Assembly (NCBI GenBank): GCA_964459845.1
Contig: CAYWOC010000026.1
Location: forward strand, 1-30,351
DNA length: 30,351 nucleotides
Reading direction: 5' to 3'
DNA from: CALZFJ01 sp964459845
Lineage (GTDB): Bacteria > Bacteroidota > Bacteroidia > Bacteroidales > Muribaculaceae
The translations under genes were made by a program, and so were the position numbers. Under the pieces are notes generated by a model. It saw nothing but the letters and a program-made list of their open reading frames with translations. It was not told where the DNA came from and searched no databases. Numbering within the stretch: position 1 is the stretch's first letter; each line of letters starts with the position of its first letter. Shown here piece by piece: positions 22,849 through 30,351 of this stretch.

Positions 22849-24450
22849 TTATTTGCCATATTTGAGCTTCTGCTGGTATATCTTGTCGTCGTTGATTATT
22901 TCTAGAGCTTTCTTGAAGATGTCGTTGCGCTTGTTTGAGACGATATAGAATGCAGCCGGGTCGGTATAGACATCGCGAGCTATAAGAGCCTTGACGATAT
23001 TGCGCATCATTTCCTTGCTTTTGCCGTATTGCTCTTCCTTGAACTTCACGCTGTCGGCCTCGCCGAATTTGCGCAGCTCATCCATCATGGCATCGGTCAC
23101 AGTGAAGCGTGCATCGAAGTCCTCTATGCGCTTGAAGCTCTTTTGTAGCTGCTTGCGGCTGTTATCGACGTAGGAAACCACATAGCGGTTGATGGAGCCT
23201 TTTGCGAGGAGGTCGCGATAGTAATCGGTGTATTCAGTGGTGTCGAGCGGCACAAACACATCGGGCATAATTCCGCCGCCGCCGTAAATTATGCGGTGAT
23301 TTTTCAGAGTGGTGTATTTAAGAGAGTCAGCAAAGTGGATGCTGTCGGCATGAGCGAGCTCACCATCCATATATCTGTTATATATGTCTTTTGCATAAGC
23401 CTCTTTGTCACCGGCATCGTAGTGCTTCTGGATGCATCGTCCTGACGGCGTGTAGTAGCGGGCCACAGTGAGGCGTATCATCGAACCGTCTTCGAAGCGG
23501 AAAGGGCGTTGCACAAGCCCTTTTCCGAAAGTGCGGCGACCTACTATTACACCTCTATCCCAGTCTTGGATGGCGCCAGAAAGGATTTCGCTCGCCGATG
23601 CGGAATATTGATTGACCATTACGACCACTTTGGCATCTTTCAGAGTTCCTGTGCCTATGGCTTTGGCGTCGTATCGAGGAGAATTGTTGCCTTGAGTATA
23701 TACGATAGTCTCACCGCTGTCAAGAAATTCGTTGGCAAGGTCGGTGGCTATTTGCAGGTATCCGCCACCATTGTCGGTGAGATCGATGATTAACTGCTTC
23801 ATTCCCTGCTTCTTGAGCTTGCCTACGGCTTCTTTGAATTCTTTGAAAGTCTTCTCGGCAAAGCGGCTTATGCGGATGTATCCAGTCTTGTCGTCAGCCA
23901 TATATGCTGCATCGATGCTGTAAAGCGGGATATTGTCGCGAGTGATGCGGAAGCTGATGGGGGCTGCCACGCCACGGCGTTTCACCAGCACATCGACTTT
24001 GGTCCCTTTTGGTCCTCGCAGACGCTTCATAATGTCGCTGTTCTTCATTTTCACGCCGGCAATCACAGTGTCGTTTACTTCTACAATTCGGTCGCCTGCG
24101 AGAATTCCTACGCGTTCTGACGGACCGCCGACAATAGTCTGGATGACATACAGAGTGTCTTCTTTCATATTGAACTGGATGCCGATGCCGCTGAAATTGC
24201 CCACGAGAGGTTCCTCCATATCTTTAGTTTCGGCAGGAGTCGTGTAGGTGGAGTGGGGGTCGAGCTTGTCGAGCATTCCTCGAATAGCATTTTCCACCAC
24301 CTTGTCGCTGCTGAGGCTATCAACATAAAATTGGCTTATAGCAAATTCGGCATTAATCAATTTCTTCATCGCAGCCTGCTGACCGCGAACAATGCCAGTC
24401 ACAGCAATCAAAGCCATTGCCACAATTATTCCTATTCTTGTCTTTTTCAT
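22849..24450 (-). CDS. S41 family C-terminal processing peptidase
   Basis: A 533-aa exported serine protease of the CtpA/Prc type, which trims or degrades envelope proteins from their C-termini. It has an N-terminal signal or anchor (about residues 5-24), a PDZ domain (about 85-160, with FSGIGIQFN and GGPSERVGILAGDRIVEV), then the S41 core. The catalytic serine is Ser285 in NQYSASASEIL and the general base is Lys310 in GRRTFGKGLVQ; the 25-residue spacing is as in E. coli Prc. A C-terminal region of about 150 residues (from 385 on) is charged and of unknown role. It starts 59 bases after coaD. Confidence 0.94.
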   Translation of the reverse strand: MKKTRIGIIVAMALIAVTGIVRGQQAAMKKLINAEFAISQFYVDSLSSDKVVENAIRGMLDKLDPHSTYTTPAETKDMEEPLVGNFSGIGIQFNMKEDTLYVIQTIVGGPSERVGILAGDRIVEVNDTVIAGVKMKNSDIMKRLRGPKGTKVDVLVKRRGVAAPISFRITRDNIPLYSIDAAYMADDKTGYIRISRFAEKTFKEFKEAVGKLKKQGMKQLIIDLTDNGGGYLQIATDLANEFLDSGETIVYTQGNNSPRYDAKAIGTGTLKDAKVVVMVNQYSASASEILSGAIQDWDRGVIVGRRTFGKGLVQRPFRFEDGSMIRLTVARYYTPSGRCIQKHYDAGDKEAYAKDIYNRYMDGELAHADSIHFADSLKYTTLKNHRIIYGGGGIMPDVFVPLDTTEYTDYYRDLLAKGSINRYVVSYVDNSRKQLQKSFKRIEDFDARFTVTDAMMDELRKFGEADSVKFKEEQYGKSKEMMRNIVKALIARDVYTDPAAFYIVSNKRNDIFKKALEIINDDKIYQQKLKYGK

Positions 24451-24509
24451 ATAATTCGTTATGATTTTATTGTGAAAATTTTCGTTTGTCGCTTATTGTC
24501 GAGATGCTG

Positions 24510-25034
24510 CTAATCTTTTTTCACTTTCCAAGTGCTTGGAATAAGATTCGGGTCGCAGTTCTTGGGCAGATAATCTGAAACGTCGTGATTGTATTTAACG
24601 AGTTCACGAACGATAGTGGAGCTTACATGCCCGTATTCAGGCAGTGTATATAGCAGCACAGTCTCTATTCCAGATAGCGCGCGGTTTGTCTCGGCTATGT
24701 TTTTCTCATATTCGAAATCCTGCACCATGCGCACTCCGCGCAGCATATAAGTGGCACCACATTCGCGGGCGGCATCCACAGTAAGCCCAGTGTAATGAAT
24801 CACACTGACGCGAGGCTCGTTACGATAAATGCTTTTTATCCAAGCCAGCCGTTCCTCGGCACTGGTCAGGGTCTGCTTATTGTAGTTTACGCCTATGGCT
24901 ATAACTATCTCGTCGAAAAGAGGCAGCGCACGTTCCACAATCGACTCATGCCCGATGGTGAACGGGTCGAATGAGCCAGGGAACAATGCTATTCTCCGTC
25001 GGAGACAGTCGTTATTTGGTGATGTCTTCTTCAT
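24510..25034 (-). CDS. coaD: Phosphopantetheine adenylyltransferase
   Basis: Transfers AMP to 4'-phosphopantetheine, the penultimate step of coenzyme A synthesis. The nucleotidyltransferase motif FPGSFDPFTIGH is at residues 18-29, with the T/HxGH histidine. YMLRGVRMVQDFEYE is the substrate-binding region, and HVSSTIVREL is the ISSTxxR-type signature. At 174 aa it is slightly long: the first 13 residues (MKKTSPNNDCLRR) precede the conserved RIALFPGSF. With this start the gene overlaps the end of parE by 23 bases, and no Met lies between, so the coupling appears genuine. Confidence 0.96.
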   Translation of the reverse strand: MKKTSPNNDCLRRRIALFPGSFDPFTIGHESIVERALPLFDEIVIAIGVNYNKQTLTSAEERLAWIKSIYRNEPRVSVIHYTGLTVDAARECGATYMLRGVRMVQDFEYEKNIAETNRALSGIETVLLYTLPEYGHVSSTIVRELVKYNHDVSDYLPKNCDPNLIPSTWKVKKD

Positions 25035-26982
25035 CTTCTATAACAAGATTGTCGATAATAAAATTCTGGCGTTCCATAGTGTTCTTTCCCATATAGAAAG
25101 CGAGCATCTCTTTCACAGCGTCCTCTTTGCGCAGCGATACGCGGTCGAGACGCATATTCGGGCCTATAAAGTCCTTGAACTCGTCGGGAGAAATCTCGCC
25201 AAGACCTTTGAATCGTGTGATTTCGGCATTCTCGCCGAGTTTGTTGATGGCGTTGATGCGCTCCTCGTCGGTATAGCAGTAGTAGGTTTCAACTTTGTTG
25301 TCGGCACTGTCTTTCTTGCTTCCGCGAGATTTGCGCTTAGCTTCTTTCTTGTTGCGCACGCGGAAAAGAGGCGTTTGCAGGATATACACATGTCCGGTCT
25401 TGACAAGTTCAGGGAAGAATTGGAGCAGGAACGTTATCATGAGCAGACGTATGTGCATGCCATCGACATCGGCATCGGTGGCTATGATGACTTTGTTGTA
25501 GCGTAGTTCATCGATGCCCCCCTCAATATTGAGCGCGGCTTGAAGCAGATTGAACTCCTCGTTCTGATATACCACTTTCTGGGCCATGCCGAATGAGTTG
25601 AGTGGCTTTCCTCGCAGCGAGAACACAGCTTGCGTCTCCACATCGCGAATTTTGGTGATAGAACCACTTGCCGAGTCGCCCTCGGTAATGAAAATCATTG
25701 ACTGGTCGCGCTTGTCGCCCTTGGCATCATTGTAGTGGACACGGCAGTCGCGCAATTTGCGGTTGTGCAGAGCCACCTTTTTTGCGCGTTCGCGAGCCTG
25801 CTTTGTGACACCAGCCATAGCTTTGCGCTCTTTTTCAGACTCTTGAATCTTCTTGAGCAGCACTTCTGCCACATGAGGTTCACGGTGCAAGAAGTTGTCG
25901 AGTTCTTTCTTGATGAAATCGTTGATGAATTTATATACGGTGGGACCGTCTTTCCACATCACTGTGCTTCCGAGCTTGATTTTTGTTTGCGACTCAAAAA
26001 TAGGCTCGACCACCTTGATGCTTATGGCAGCCACGATACCGTTGCGTATGTCGGAGTATTCAAAGTTCTTGTTGTAGAATTCCTTGATAGTGCGCGACAA
26101 AGCTTCGCGGAAAGCAGATTGATGAGTTCCGCCCTGAGTGGTGTGCTGTCCATTGACGAAAGAATAGAACTCTTCACCATATTGTGCGGTATGAGTAATA
26201 ACCACTTCGATATCTTTATCTTTGAAATGAATCAGCGGATATAGAGGGTCGTTGGTCATATATTCGTTTACGAGGTCTTCAAGACCATGACGTGAGTGAT
26301 ACTTCTTGCCGTTGTAGATTATCGTCAGCCCGGTGTTGAGGTAGGAGTAATTCTTCATCATCGTCTCTACATATTCCTCGCGATACGAGAAGTTGAGGAA
26401 TATAGTGTCGTCGGGCTGGAATTGGATGAGAGTTCCATTCTCTGAACCGGCAGGAGCATCTACAACTCCGCTGTTGCTTTGTAGTTTACCCTTAGCAAAA
26501 TTGGCAGATGCGCATTTGCCATCGCGGAATGCCTGGACGAAAAAGTTGCTCGAAAGAGCGTTGGTGGCTTTCAAGCCCACACCATTCAGCCCGACGGAAC
26601 TCTTATAGCTCTCGGTGTCGAATTTTCCGCTCGTATTGATTTTAGATACGGCATTGACGACATCATTGAGAGGGATGCCACGGCCATGGTCGCGCACCGA
26701 TACCATATTTTCTGAAACTTCCACCTCGATGACAGTTCCATATCCGGCTGCATGCTCGTCGATGGCATTGTCCATCACCTCTTTCAGAATGACGTAAATT
26801 CCGTCATCGCTCTGCGAGCCATCACCGAGTTTGCCAATATACATACCGGGCCGGCGGCGTATGTGTTCCAGAGCTTCCAGTGTGACCAGCCGATTATATC
26901 CACCGGTAACTGAGCCGGAAGGGATGTCGCCAGCGGTTTCGGCGGTTTGTGCCATATTTTTGTCGTCTAATTCTTCAGCCAT
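25012..26982 (-). CDS. parE: DNA topoisomerase IV subunit B
   Basis: ATPase subunit of the type IIA topoisomerase that unlinks daughter chromosomes. GHKL ATPase motifs: EVMDNAIDEHAAG (68-80), RDHGRGIP (97-104) and VGLNGVGLKATNALS. TOPRIM motifs: FITEGDSASGS and IIATDADVDGMHIRLL. At 656 aa it lacks the large insert of some GyrB proteins, and the LRGKPLNSFG segment is typical of ParE-like subunits in Bacteroidota. I assign ParE rather than GyrB mainly on length and these features; parC is not in the window. It is first in a minus-strand unit with coaD and the S41 protease. Confidence 0.9.
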   Translation of the reverse strand: MAEELDDKNMAQTAETAGDIPSGSVTGGYNRLVTLEALEHIRRRPGMYIGKLGDGSQSDDGIYVILKEVMDNAIDEHAAGYGTVIEVEVSENMVSVRDHGRGIPLNDVVNAVSKINTSGKFDTESYKSSVGLNGVGLKATNALSSNFFVQAFRDGKCASANFAKGKLQSNSGVVDAPAGSENGTLIQFQPDDTIFLNFSYREEYVETMMKNYSYLNTGLTIIYNGKKYHSRHGLEDLVNEYMTNDPLYPLIHFKDKDIEVVITHTAQYGEEFYSFVNGQHTTQGGTHQSAFREALSRTIKEFYNKNFEYSDIRNGIVAAISIKVVEPIFESQTKIKLGSTVMWKDGPTVYKFINDFIKKELDNFLHREPHVAEVLLKKIQESEKERKAMAGVTKQARERAKKVALHNRKLRDCRVHYNDAKGDKRDQSMIFITEGDSASGSITKIRDVETQAVFSLRGKPLNSFGMAQKVVYQNEEFNLLQAALNIEGGIDELRYNKVIIATDADVDGMHIRLLMITFLLQFFPELVKTGHVYILQTPLFRVRNKKEAKRKSRGSKKDSADNKVETYYCYTDEERINAINKLGENAEITRFKGLGEISPDEFKDFIGPNMRLDRVSLRKEDAVKEMLAFYMGKNTMERQNFIIDNLVIEDEEDITK

Positions 26983-27059
26983 ATTTTATAAACAAGTAGT
27001 TTCTTCTTTAGTCAAATGTGAGCATATGCGATTAATATTGCCACATTAAGTACAATATG

Positions 27060-27067
27060 CAAAAATA
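27060..27067 (-). promoter_or_regulatory. -7 element for parE
   Basis: TATTTTTG on the minus strand fits TAnnTTTG exactly, 78 bases upstream of the parE ATG. No TTG is seen at the right spacing further upstream. Confidence 0.5.
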
Positions 27068-27140
27068 CTAAAAAATCCCGATAAAACCATTCAGAGAAAT
27101 GAAAACTTGATTTATTGATGTTAAGAATGGATGCAAATGC

Positions 27141-27171
27141 TTGTGAATGTGAGATATTTTCTGTAATATTG
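27141..27171 (+). promoter_or_regulatory. Candidate promoter of the Rpn-family gene
   Basis: TTG (27141-27143), a 20-base spacer and TAATATTG (27164-27171, one mismatch to TAnnTTTG) lie 31 bases upstream of the ATG at 27203. Confidence 0.5.
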
Positions 27172-27202
27172 CATCATAAAACGACTAAAAACGCATAGCA
27201 AG

Positions 27203-28150
27203 ATGAGATACTTAGACCCGAAAGCCGATTTGACATTCAAGAAAGTGTTTGGCGAGCATCGCGACCTTGTAATCAGCCTTTTGAATGCTCTGTTGCCATT
27301 CGACAGGGAGGACGAGCAGATAAAGGAAGTGGAGTATCTTCCGACTGAGATGGTTCCCGACAATCCATTGCGGAAGAACAGCATAGTTGATGTCAGGTGC
27401 CGCGACCAGAAAGGGCGGCAGTTCATCGTGGAGATGCAGATGATCTGGTCGCCAGAGTTCAAGCAGCGCGTCATGTTCAATGCAGCGAAAGCCTATGTGC
27501 GTCAGTCGGACAAGGGCGGCGACTACAAGTTGCTTGAGCCGGTTTATTCGCTGAACCTTGTGAACGACACCTTTGAGCCGGATATGCCGGAGTATTACCA
27601 TTATTACCGTATGGTTCATGAGGAGCATTCCGACAAGATAATAGACGGACTTCACCTTGTGTTTGTAGAATTGCCCAAGTTCAAGCCACACACGATGAGC
27701 GAGAAGAAGATGCAGGTTCTATGGCTTCGCTACTTGACTGAGATTCATGACAACAGCCGGGAGGTGCCCAAGGATCTCCTTGAGAACCCGGAGATAAGCA
27801 AGGCGGTGTCAGTGATAGAGGAGTCGGCTTACACCGATGCCCAGCTTCGTGGCTACGACAAGTTTTGGGACATCATCAGTGTGGAGAAGACACTCTATGG
27901 AAGAGGTAGCCGTGAAGGCTATGCCGCAGGGATTGAGAAAGGTTTGGCGGAGGGTATGAAGGCTGGGCGCGAAGCTGGTATGAAGGCTGGGCGTGAAGCT
28001 GGTATGAAGGCCGGGCGTGAAGCTGGTATGAAAGAAGGCGTTGCTAAGAGCAGGGAGGAAACAGCTCGCAACTTGAAGCGACTTGGAGTGGCTTTGCCTG
28101 TAATTTCGGAAGCTACAGGTCTTGCTATTGAAGTGATTGAGAAATTGTAG
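27203..28150 (+). CDS. Rpn family PD-(D/E)XK nuclease / 'putative transposase'
   Basis: A 315-aa member of the Rpn/'PD-(D/E)XK nuclease family transposase' group, which are DNA nucleases (RpnA-type proteins promote RecA-independent recombination), often annotated as transposases without being mobile. The family opening YLDPKADLTFKKVFGEH is present. The nuclease core has Asp63 in SIVDVRCRD and Glu77-x-Gln79 in FIVEMQMIW. The tail (from about residue 230) is rich in Gly, Lys, Arg and Glu and holds three perfect copies of GMKAGREA (251-274) plus partial copies. There are no terminal inverted repeats or target duplications, so it is not a complete mobile element. It diverges from parE and converges on tdk. 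Confidence 0.88.
   Translation: MRYLDPKADLTFKKVFGEHRDLVISLLNALLPFDREDEQIKEVEYLPTEMVPDNPLRKNSIVDVRCRDQKGRQFIVEMQMIWSPEFKQRVMFNAAKAYVRQSDKGGDYKLLEPVYSLNLVNDTFEPDMPEYYHYYRMVHEEHSDKIIDGLHLVFVELPKFKPHTMSEKKMQVLWLRYLTEIHDNSREVPKDLLENPEISKAVSVIEESAYTDAQLRGYDKFWDIISVEKTLYGRGSREGYAAGIEKGLAEGMKAGREAGMKAGREAGMKAGREAGMKEGVAKSREETARNLKRLGVALPVISEATGLAIEVIEKL
27953..28024 (+). repeat. Three tandem 24-bp repeats in the Rpn gene
   Basis: Unit GGTATGAAGGCTGGGCG + Y + GAAGCT: copies at 27953-27976, 27977-28000 and 28001-28024 differ at only two silent bases and encode GMKAGREA in each. A partial fourth copy (GGTATGAA) follows. The 24-base length keeps the frame, so copy-number change would add or remove eight residues. 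Confidence 0.95.
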
Positions 28151-28220
28151 ATTTACTCTCATAAATCCATAATTGGGCTTAAAAGTGATAACTACGGTTG
28201 CTCTTTGACTGATCTTAGAT

Positions 28221-28266
28221 AAAACGACAGCCGCTAATAGATTTCAATGAATCCGTTAGCGGCTGT
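28221..28266 (-). terminator. Intrinsic terminator of tdk
   Basis: ACAGCCGCTAA (28227-28237) pairs perfectly with TTAGCGGCTGT (28256-28266) around an 18-base loop. The minus strand then reads CGTTTT, as for a terminator of tdk (stop at 28319). The plus-strand tail is not T-rich. Confidence 0.78.
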
Positions 28267-28318
28267 TGCTGTGTCATTGCACCAAGATTTGGCTCTAACA
28301 AATGAGAATAGTATGGAT

Positions 28319-28948
28319 TTATTCAGGCTTGAACTTGAGGGCGTTGCGCTCAGCCGATTCAAGACGGCGATTGAGCCAACAGTGACGGCAGAGTGCAACA
28401 TATTTGTCGTCACCGCCGATTTCTACTTGGTTACCATCGGTGACAATCATTCCATCTTTGTCGATGCGTGCGTTCACTATAGTCTTGCGGCCGCAGGAGC
28501 ATGTGGATTTTATCTCATCGATAGTGTCGGCTATTTCAAAAAGACGTTTTGAACCCTCGAACATTTTTGTTTGGAAATCGGTGCGAAGCCCATAGCAAAC
28601 GACGTTGCTGCCGTAGTCATCTACAATACGTGCGAGCTGGTCCACCTGCGATGCCGACAGGAATTGAGCCTCGTCGATAAGAATCCAGTCTTTTACAACA
28701 AGAGTCTCTTCAAACAGATTTTTTGCCAGTTCATACAGATCGGTGTCGGGATAAATCCACAGACAGCGTCGCTCTATGCCTATACGAGAGCGTATTACAT
28801 TGTCGTTCTCTCGATTGTCGATAATCGGCTTGAGGCAAAGGTATTCCATGCCACGCTCTTCAAAATTATAGGCAGTTGTGAGCAGCATCGCAGTCTTAGC
28901 CGACCCCATTGTGCCATATCTAAAGTATAGTTTTCCTATTCGGTTCAT
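28319..28948 (-). CDS. tdk: Thymidine kinase (type II)
   Basis: Phosphorylates thymidine to dTMP for salvage, in the cytoplasm; a homotetramer with a structural zinc. At 209 aa it has the bacterial length. The P-loop is YGTMGSAKTA (11-20): the lysine and Thr are kept, though the usual GK glycine is alanine (SAKT). The catalytic glutamate is Glu93 in IDEAQF. The zinc is bound by Cys150, Cys152, Cys187 and Cys190 (CSC and CRHC). The lasso loop reads KYVALCRHCW. It follows the SGNH hydrolase on the same strand but is separated from it by a hairpin and its own -7 element. With dut it covers thymidylate salvage and dUTP removal. Confidence 0.95.
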   Translation of the reverse strand: MNRIGKLYFRYGTMGSAKTAMLLTTAYNFEERGMEYLCLKPIIDNRENDNVIRSRIGIERRCLWIYPDTDLYELAKNLFEETLVVKDWILIDEAQFLSASQVDQLARIVDDYGSNVVCYGLRTDFQTKMFEGSKRLFEIADTIDEIKSTCSCGRKTIVNARIDKDGMIVTDGNQVEIGGDDKYVALCRHCWLNRRLESAERNALKFKPE

Positions 28949-28999
28949 ATCATTTTAATGATGCATTATGCAACATGGATTTGTTGATTATTGTAGATG

Positions 29000-29007
29000 C
29001 AAAAGTA
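29000..29007 (-). promoter_or_regulatory. -7 element for tdk
   Basis: TACTTTTG on the minus strand matches TAnnTTTG exactly, 52 bases upstream of the tdk start. It lies close to the foot of the hairpin at 29018-29078. Confidence 0.5.
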
Positions 29008-29017
29008 CAAAATAAAG

Positions 29018-29078
29018 TGCAACAGGCGATGTTAAATCAATGAATCATTTGAAAAACTTATTAACAATGCCTGTTGCA
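29018..29078 (-). terminator. Large inverted repeat between the SGNH hydrolase gene and tdk
   Basis: Arms TGCAACAGGC (29018-29027) and GCCTGTTGCA (29069-29078) pair perfectly over 10 bases. After a 3-base internal loop, GTTAA (29031-29035) and TTAAC (29061-29065) extend the stem around a 25-base loop. On the minus strand it is followed by CTTTATTTTG, so it may end the SGNH hydrolase transcript. It also sits directly upstream of the tdk -7 element and could be an operator. Confidence 0.55.
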
Positions 29079-29112
29079 GTGTTGCTGCTGAACATTTTGC
29101 GCTGGATATAGA

Positions 29113-30192
29113 TTATTTCTTCAAATATTTTTTGATTACTGGAATCATAAAATCTGCGCAACGCTCAAATCCTAAATCAGTGAAATGATTGCAATCTACT
29201 GTGGCTTCGTGGTCGTTGCCAATCATTCCTGCTGATTTCACAAAGTGTATGTTTTTGTCCCCTGCTTTCCTGAATTTGTTGTAGAAATCCTTGAGAACCA
29301 CATTCTTTTCTCGGATTAAGCTATCTACTTCGGTATTGAATCGCATGTGAGGAAATTCAGGGTTTTCTGCGAGCAGAATCGGTGTATAGGGGTGAGCCTT
29401 TCGCAGAATCTGGTAGAATCGTTCCATACGTTCCTTGAGTTGTTGTGTAGTGACGTTTGGCAGCATATCGAGAATATATACGCTTGCGTCGATGGCAGCC
29501 ATAACTTCAGCAAGTTCAGGGTCGAGGCGACCATTGCCGCTGAAGCCGAGATTGATTACAACACGGTTCAGCTTACGCTCAATAATGTTGGTGGCAGCCA
29601 TACCCGGACGGTTGGCACATCCGCCTTGTGTTATGCTTGTGCCATACCACACAATAGGCTTGTCTTCTTGCGGAATACTCAGTTGAGGCGCACTGATGGA
29701 GGCTTCCTCATTGATGCCAATTTCAAGAGAGTCGATGCCATTGTATAAAGGCAGATACAGCATATATTCGCGGTCGCGGCATGTCATCTTCTCCATAATA
29801 GTAGCTTTGTTGGCAAGCCGTTCACGAGGACGTGCGCTATTTACGAAGGTCCAAGTCCCGTCATCCTGTAGGCAATAAAGGTCGAGCCCGCGGATACCGG
29901 TTGGTGTCATATGATTCATGTTGAAAACGGAGATGTTTTTCCATTTTGCGCCAATAGAAGTGGCATTTGTGCGGAAGCGAACAGCTATTCCGGCAGTGTT
30001 CTGCCCGAGATTCCAAAGCTCGTCGCGCACTTTGCCTTTAAGAGAGTCGGGCAATCGGGTGTATGTTCTTGTCGAGGCATCGGTGGGACGCCCTATGATT
30101 TTGAATTGAGAAGCCTCGTGGTATTGAAGCTCTCCCATAACATTGAGGCAGACGGTTGCTGCCATAAGTAGCATTAATGGTAGTTTTTTCAT
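29113..30192 (-). CDS. Secreted SGNH/GDSL-type hydrolase
   Basis: A 359-aa exported esterase-type protein. Residues 1-20 (MKKLPLMLLMAATVCLNVMG) form a signal peptide. The N-terminal beta domain contains GLDLYC (102-107), the GxDLY signature of the SGNH N-terminal domain family. The SGNH core has the nucleophile Ser186 in YGTSITQG (a GTS replaces GDS), Gly219-Asn220 in GFSGNG, and the Asp333/His336 pair in DCNHFTD. This architecture is common in Bacteroidota that deacetylate or deacylate glycans, but the substrate is unknown. It has its own -7 element (30221-30228) and is followed by a hairpin (29018-29078). Confidence 0.9.
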   Translation of the reverse strand: MKKLPLMLLMAATVCLNVMGELQYHEASQFKIIGRPTDASTRTYTRLPDSLKGKVRDELWNLGQNTAGIAVRFRTNATSIGAKWKNISVFNMNHMTPTGIRGLDLYCLQDDGTWTFVNSARPRERLANKATIMEKMTCRDREYMLYLPLYNGIDSLEIGINEEASISAPQLSIPQEDKPIVWYGTSITQGGCANRPGMAATNIIERKLNRVVINLGFSGNGRLDPELAEVMAAIDASVYILDMLPNVTTQQLKERMERFYQILRKAHPYTPILLAENPEFPHMRFNTEVDSLIREKNVVLKDFYNKFRKAGDKNIHFVKSAGMIGNDHEATVDCNHFTDLGFERCADFMIPVIKKYLKK

Positions 30193-30220
30193 ATGTTGAA
30201 AAATTGTTTATGTTTGTTGG

Positions 30221-30228
30221 CAAAGTTA
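30221..30228 (-). promoter_or_regulatory. -7 element for the SGNH hydrolase gene
   Basis: TAACTTTG on the minus strand matches TAnnTTTG exactly, 29 bases upstream of the ATG at 30192. I see nothing else in 30229-30351. Confidence 0.5.
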
Positions 30229-30351
30229 GTTAATATTTTTTGGTGGATTGCTATAACGAATGAAAAATTTTGGACTGATTCGGTGGCAAAAAATCCGGGT
30301 AGGTTCAATTGGCAAGTGCAAATTTAGCAATTTGTTTGAAGAACTCACATT

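Noticed and set aside
27953..28032. The 24-bp direct repeats as a CRISPR-like array
   Set aside because: They are contiguous with no spacers and encode a protein repeat in frame.
27203..28150. The Rpn-family gene as an insertion sequence
   Set aside because: Some databases call this family 'transposase', but there are no terminal inverted repeats, target duplications or second ORF, and it sits neatly between housekeeping genes.
1..30351. A defence, phage or other new multigene system
   Set aside because: I looked for runs of unfamiliar genes, toxin-antitoxin pairs, reverse transcriptases, integrases and restriction genes. Nearly every gene fits a known family in a housekeeping or envelope context, so I do not claim one.

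Overview
The window is a stretch of core chromosome from a member of Bacteroidota, most likely order Bacteroidales. Three things point there. Many intergenic regions carry the -7 element TAnnTTTG, several with a TTG/TTTG 19-20 bases upstream, which is the sigma-ABfr promoter type. Shine-Dalgarno sequences are nearly absent. The gene families are typical of the group: a DUF4292 lipoprotein, an EnvC-like factor directly after dut and a TPR gene, an Asd and a ParE of Bacteroidales type, and an Rpn/PD-(D/E)XK family protein. A Muribaculaceae-like genome would fit the base composition, but this is inference. Coding density is high. I see no phage, insertion sequence, CRISPR array or recognisable defence island.

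Layout: 1-171 holds two tandem tRNA-Pro(UGG) genes on the minus strand, the first cut by the window edge. 623-5665 is a plus-strand run: aspS, a NIF3-family protein, a coiled-coil/C4 zinc-ribbon protein, a YhcH/YjgK-family protein and tcdA. 5739-6975 (minus) is an antibiotic-biosynthesis-monooxygenase-fold protein and a family 2 glycosyltransferase. 7126-9058 (plus) is a pair of glycosyltransferases with a strong promoter. 9122-12887 (minus) is the probable operon fadD-type acyl-CoA synthetase, prfB (with the classical programmed +1 frameshift) and argB; its terminator lies inside the end of the opposing glycosyltransferase gene. 12969-17647 (plus) is dut, a TPR protein, a DUF4292 lipoprotein and an EnvC-like LytM-domain protein. 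17889-20266 (plus) is a FemAB/GNAT-like protein overlapping a Wzx-type flippase. 20390-21295 is greA and a HIT-family gene, with a hairpin in the greA leader. 21454-22464 (minus) is asd. 22849-26982 (minus) is parE, coaD and an S41 processing protease. 27203-28150 (plus) is an Rpn-family protein with an in-frame 24-bp tandem repeat. 28319-30192 (minus) is tdk and a secreted SGNH hydrolase.

Functionally the window mixes translation (tRNA-Pro, AspRS, RF2, TcdA), nucleotide, cofactor and amino-acid metabolism (Dut, Tdk, CoaD, ArgB, Asd), DNA topology (ParE), transcription (GreA) and envelope or glycan work (glycosyltransferases, Wzx, EnvC-like, DUF4292, CTP protease, SGNH hydrolase). I found no clear new multigene system. 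The observations most worth a second look are the idea that the DUF4292 lipoprotein is LolB-like, the greA leader hairpin, the repeat-bearing Rpn protein, the embedded argB terminator and the inverted repeats before wzx and tdk.
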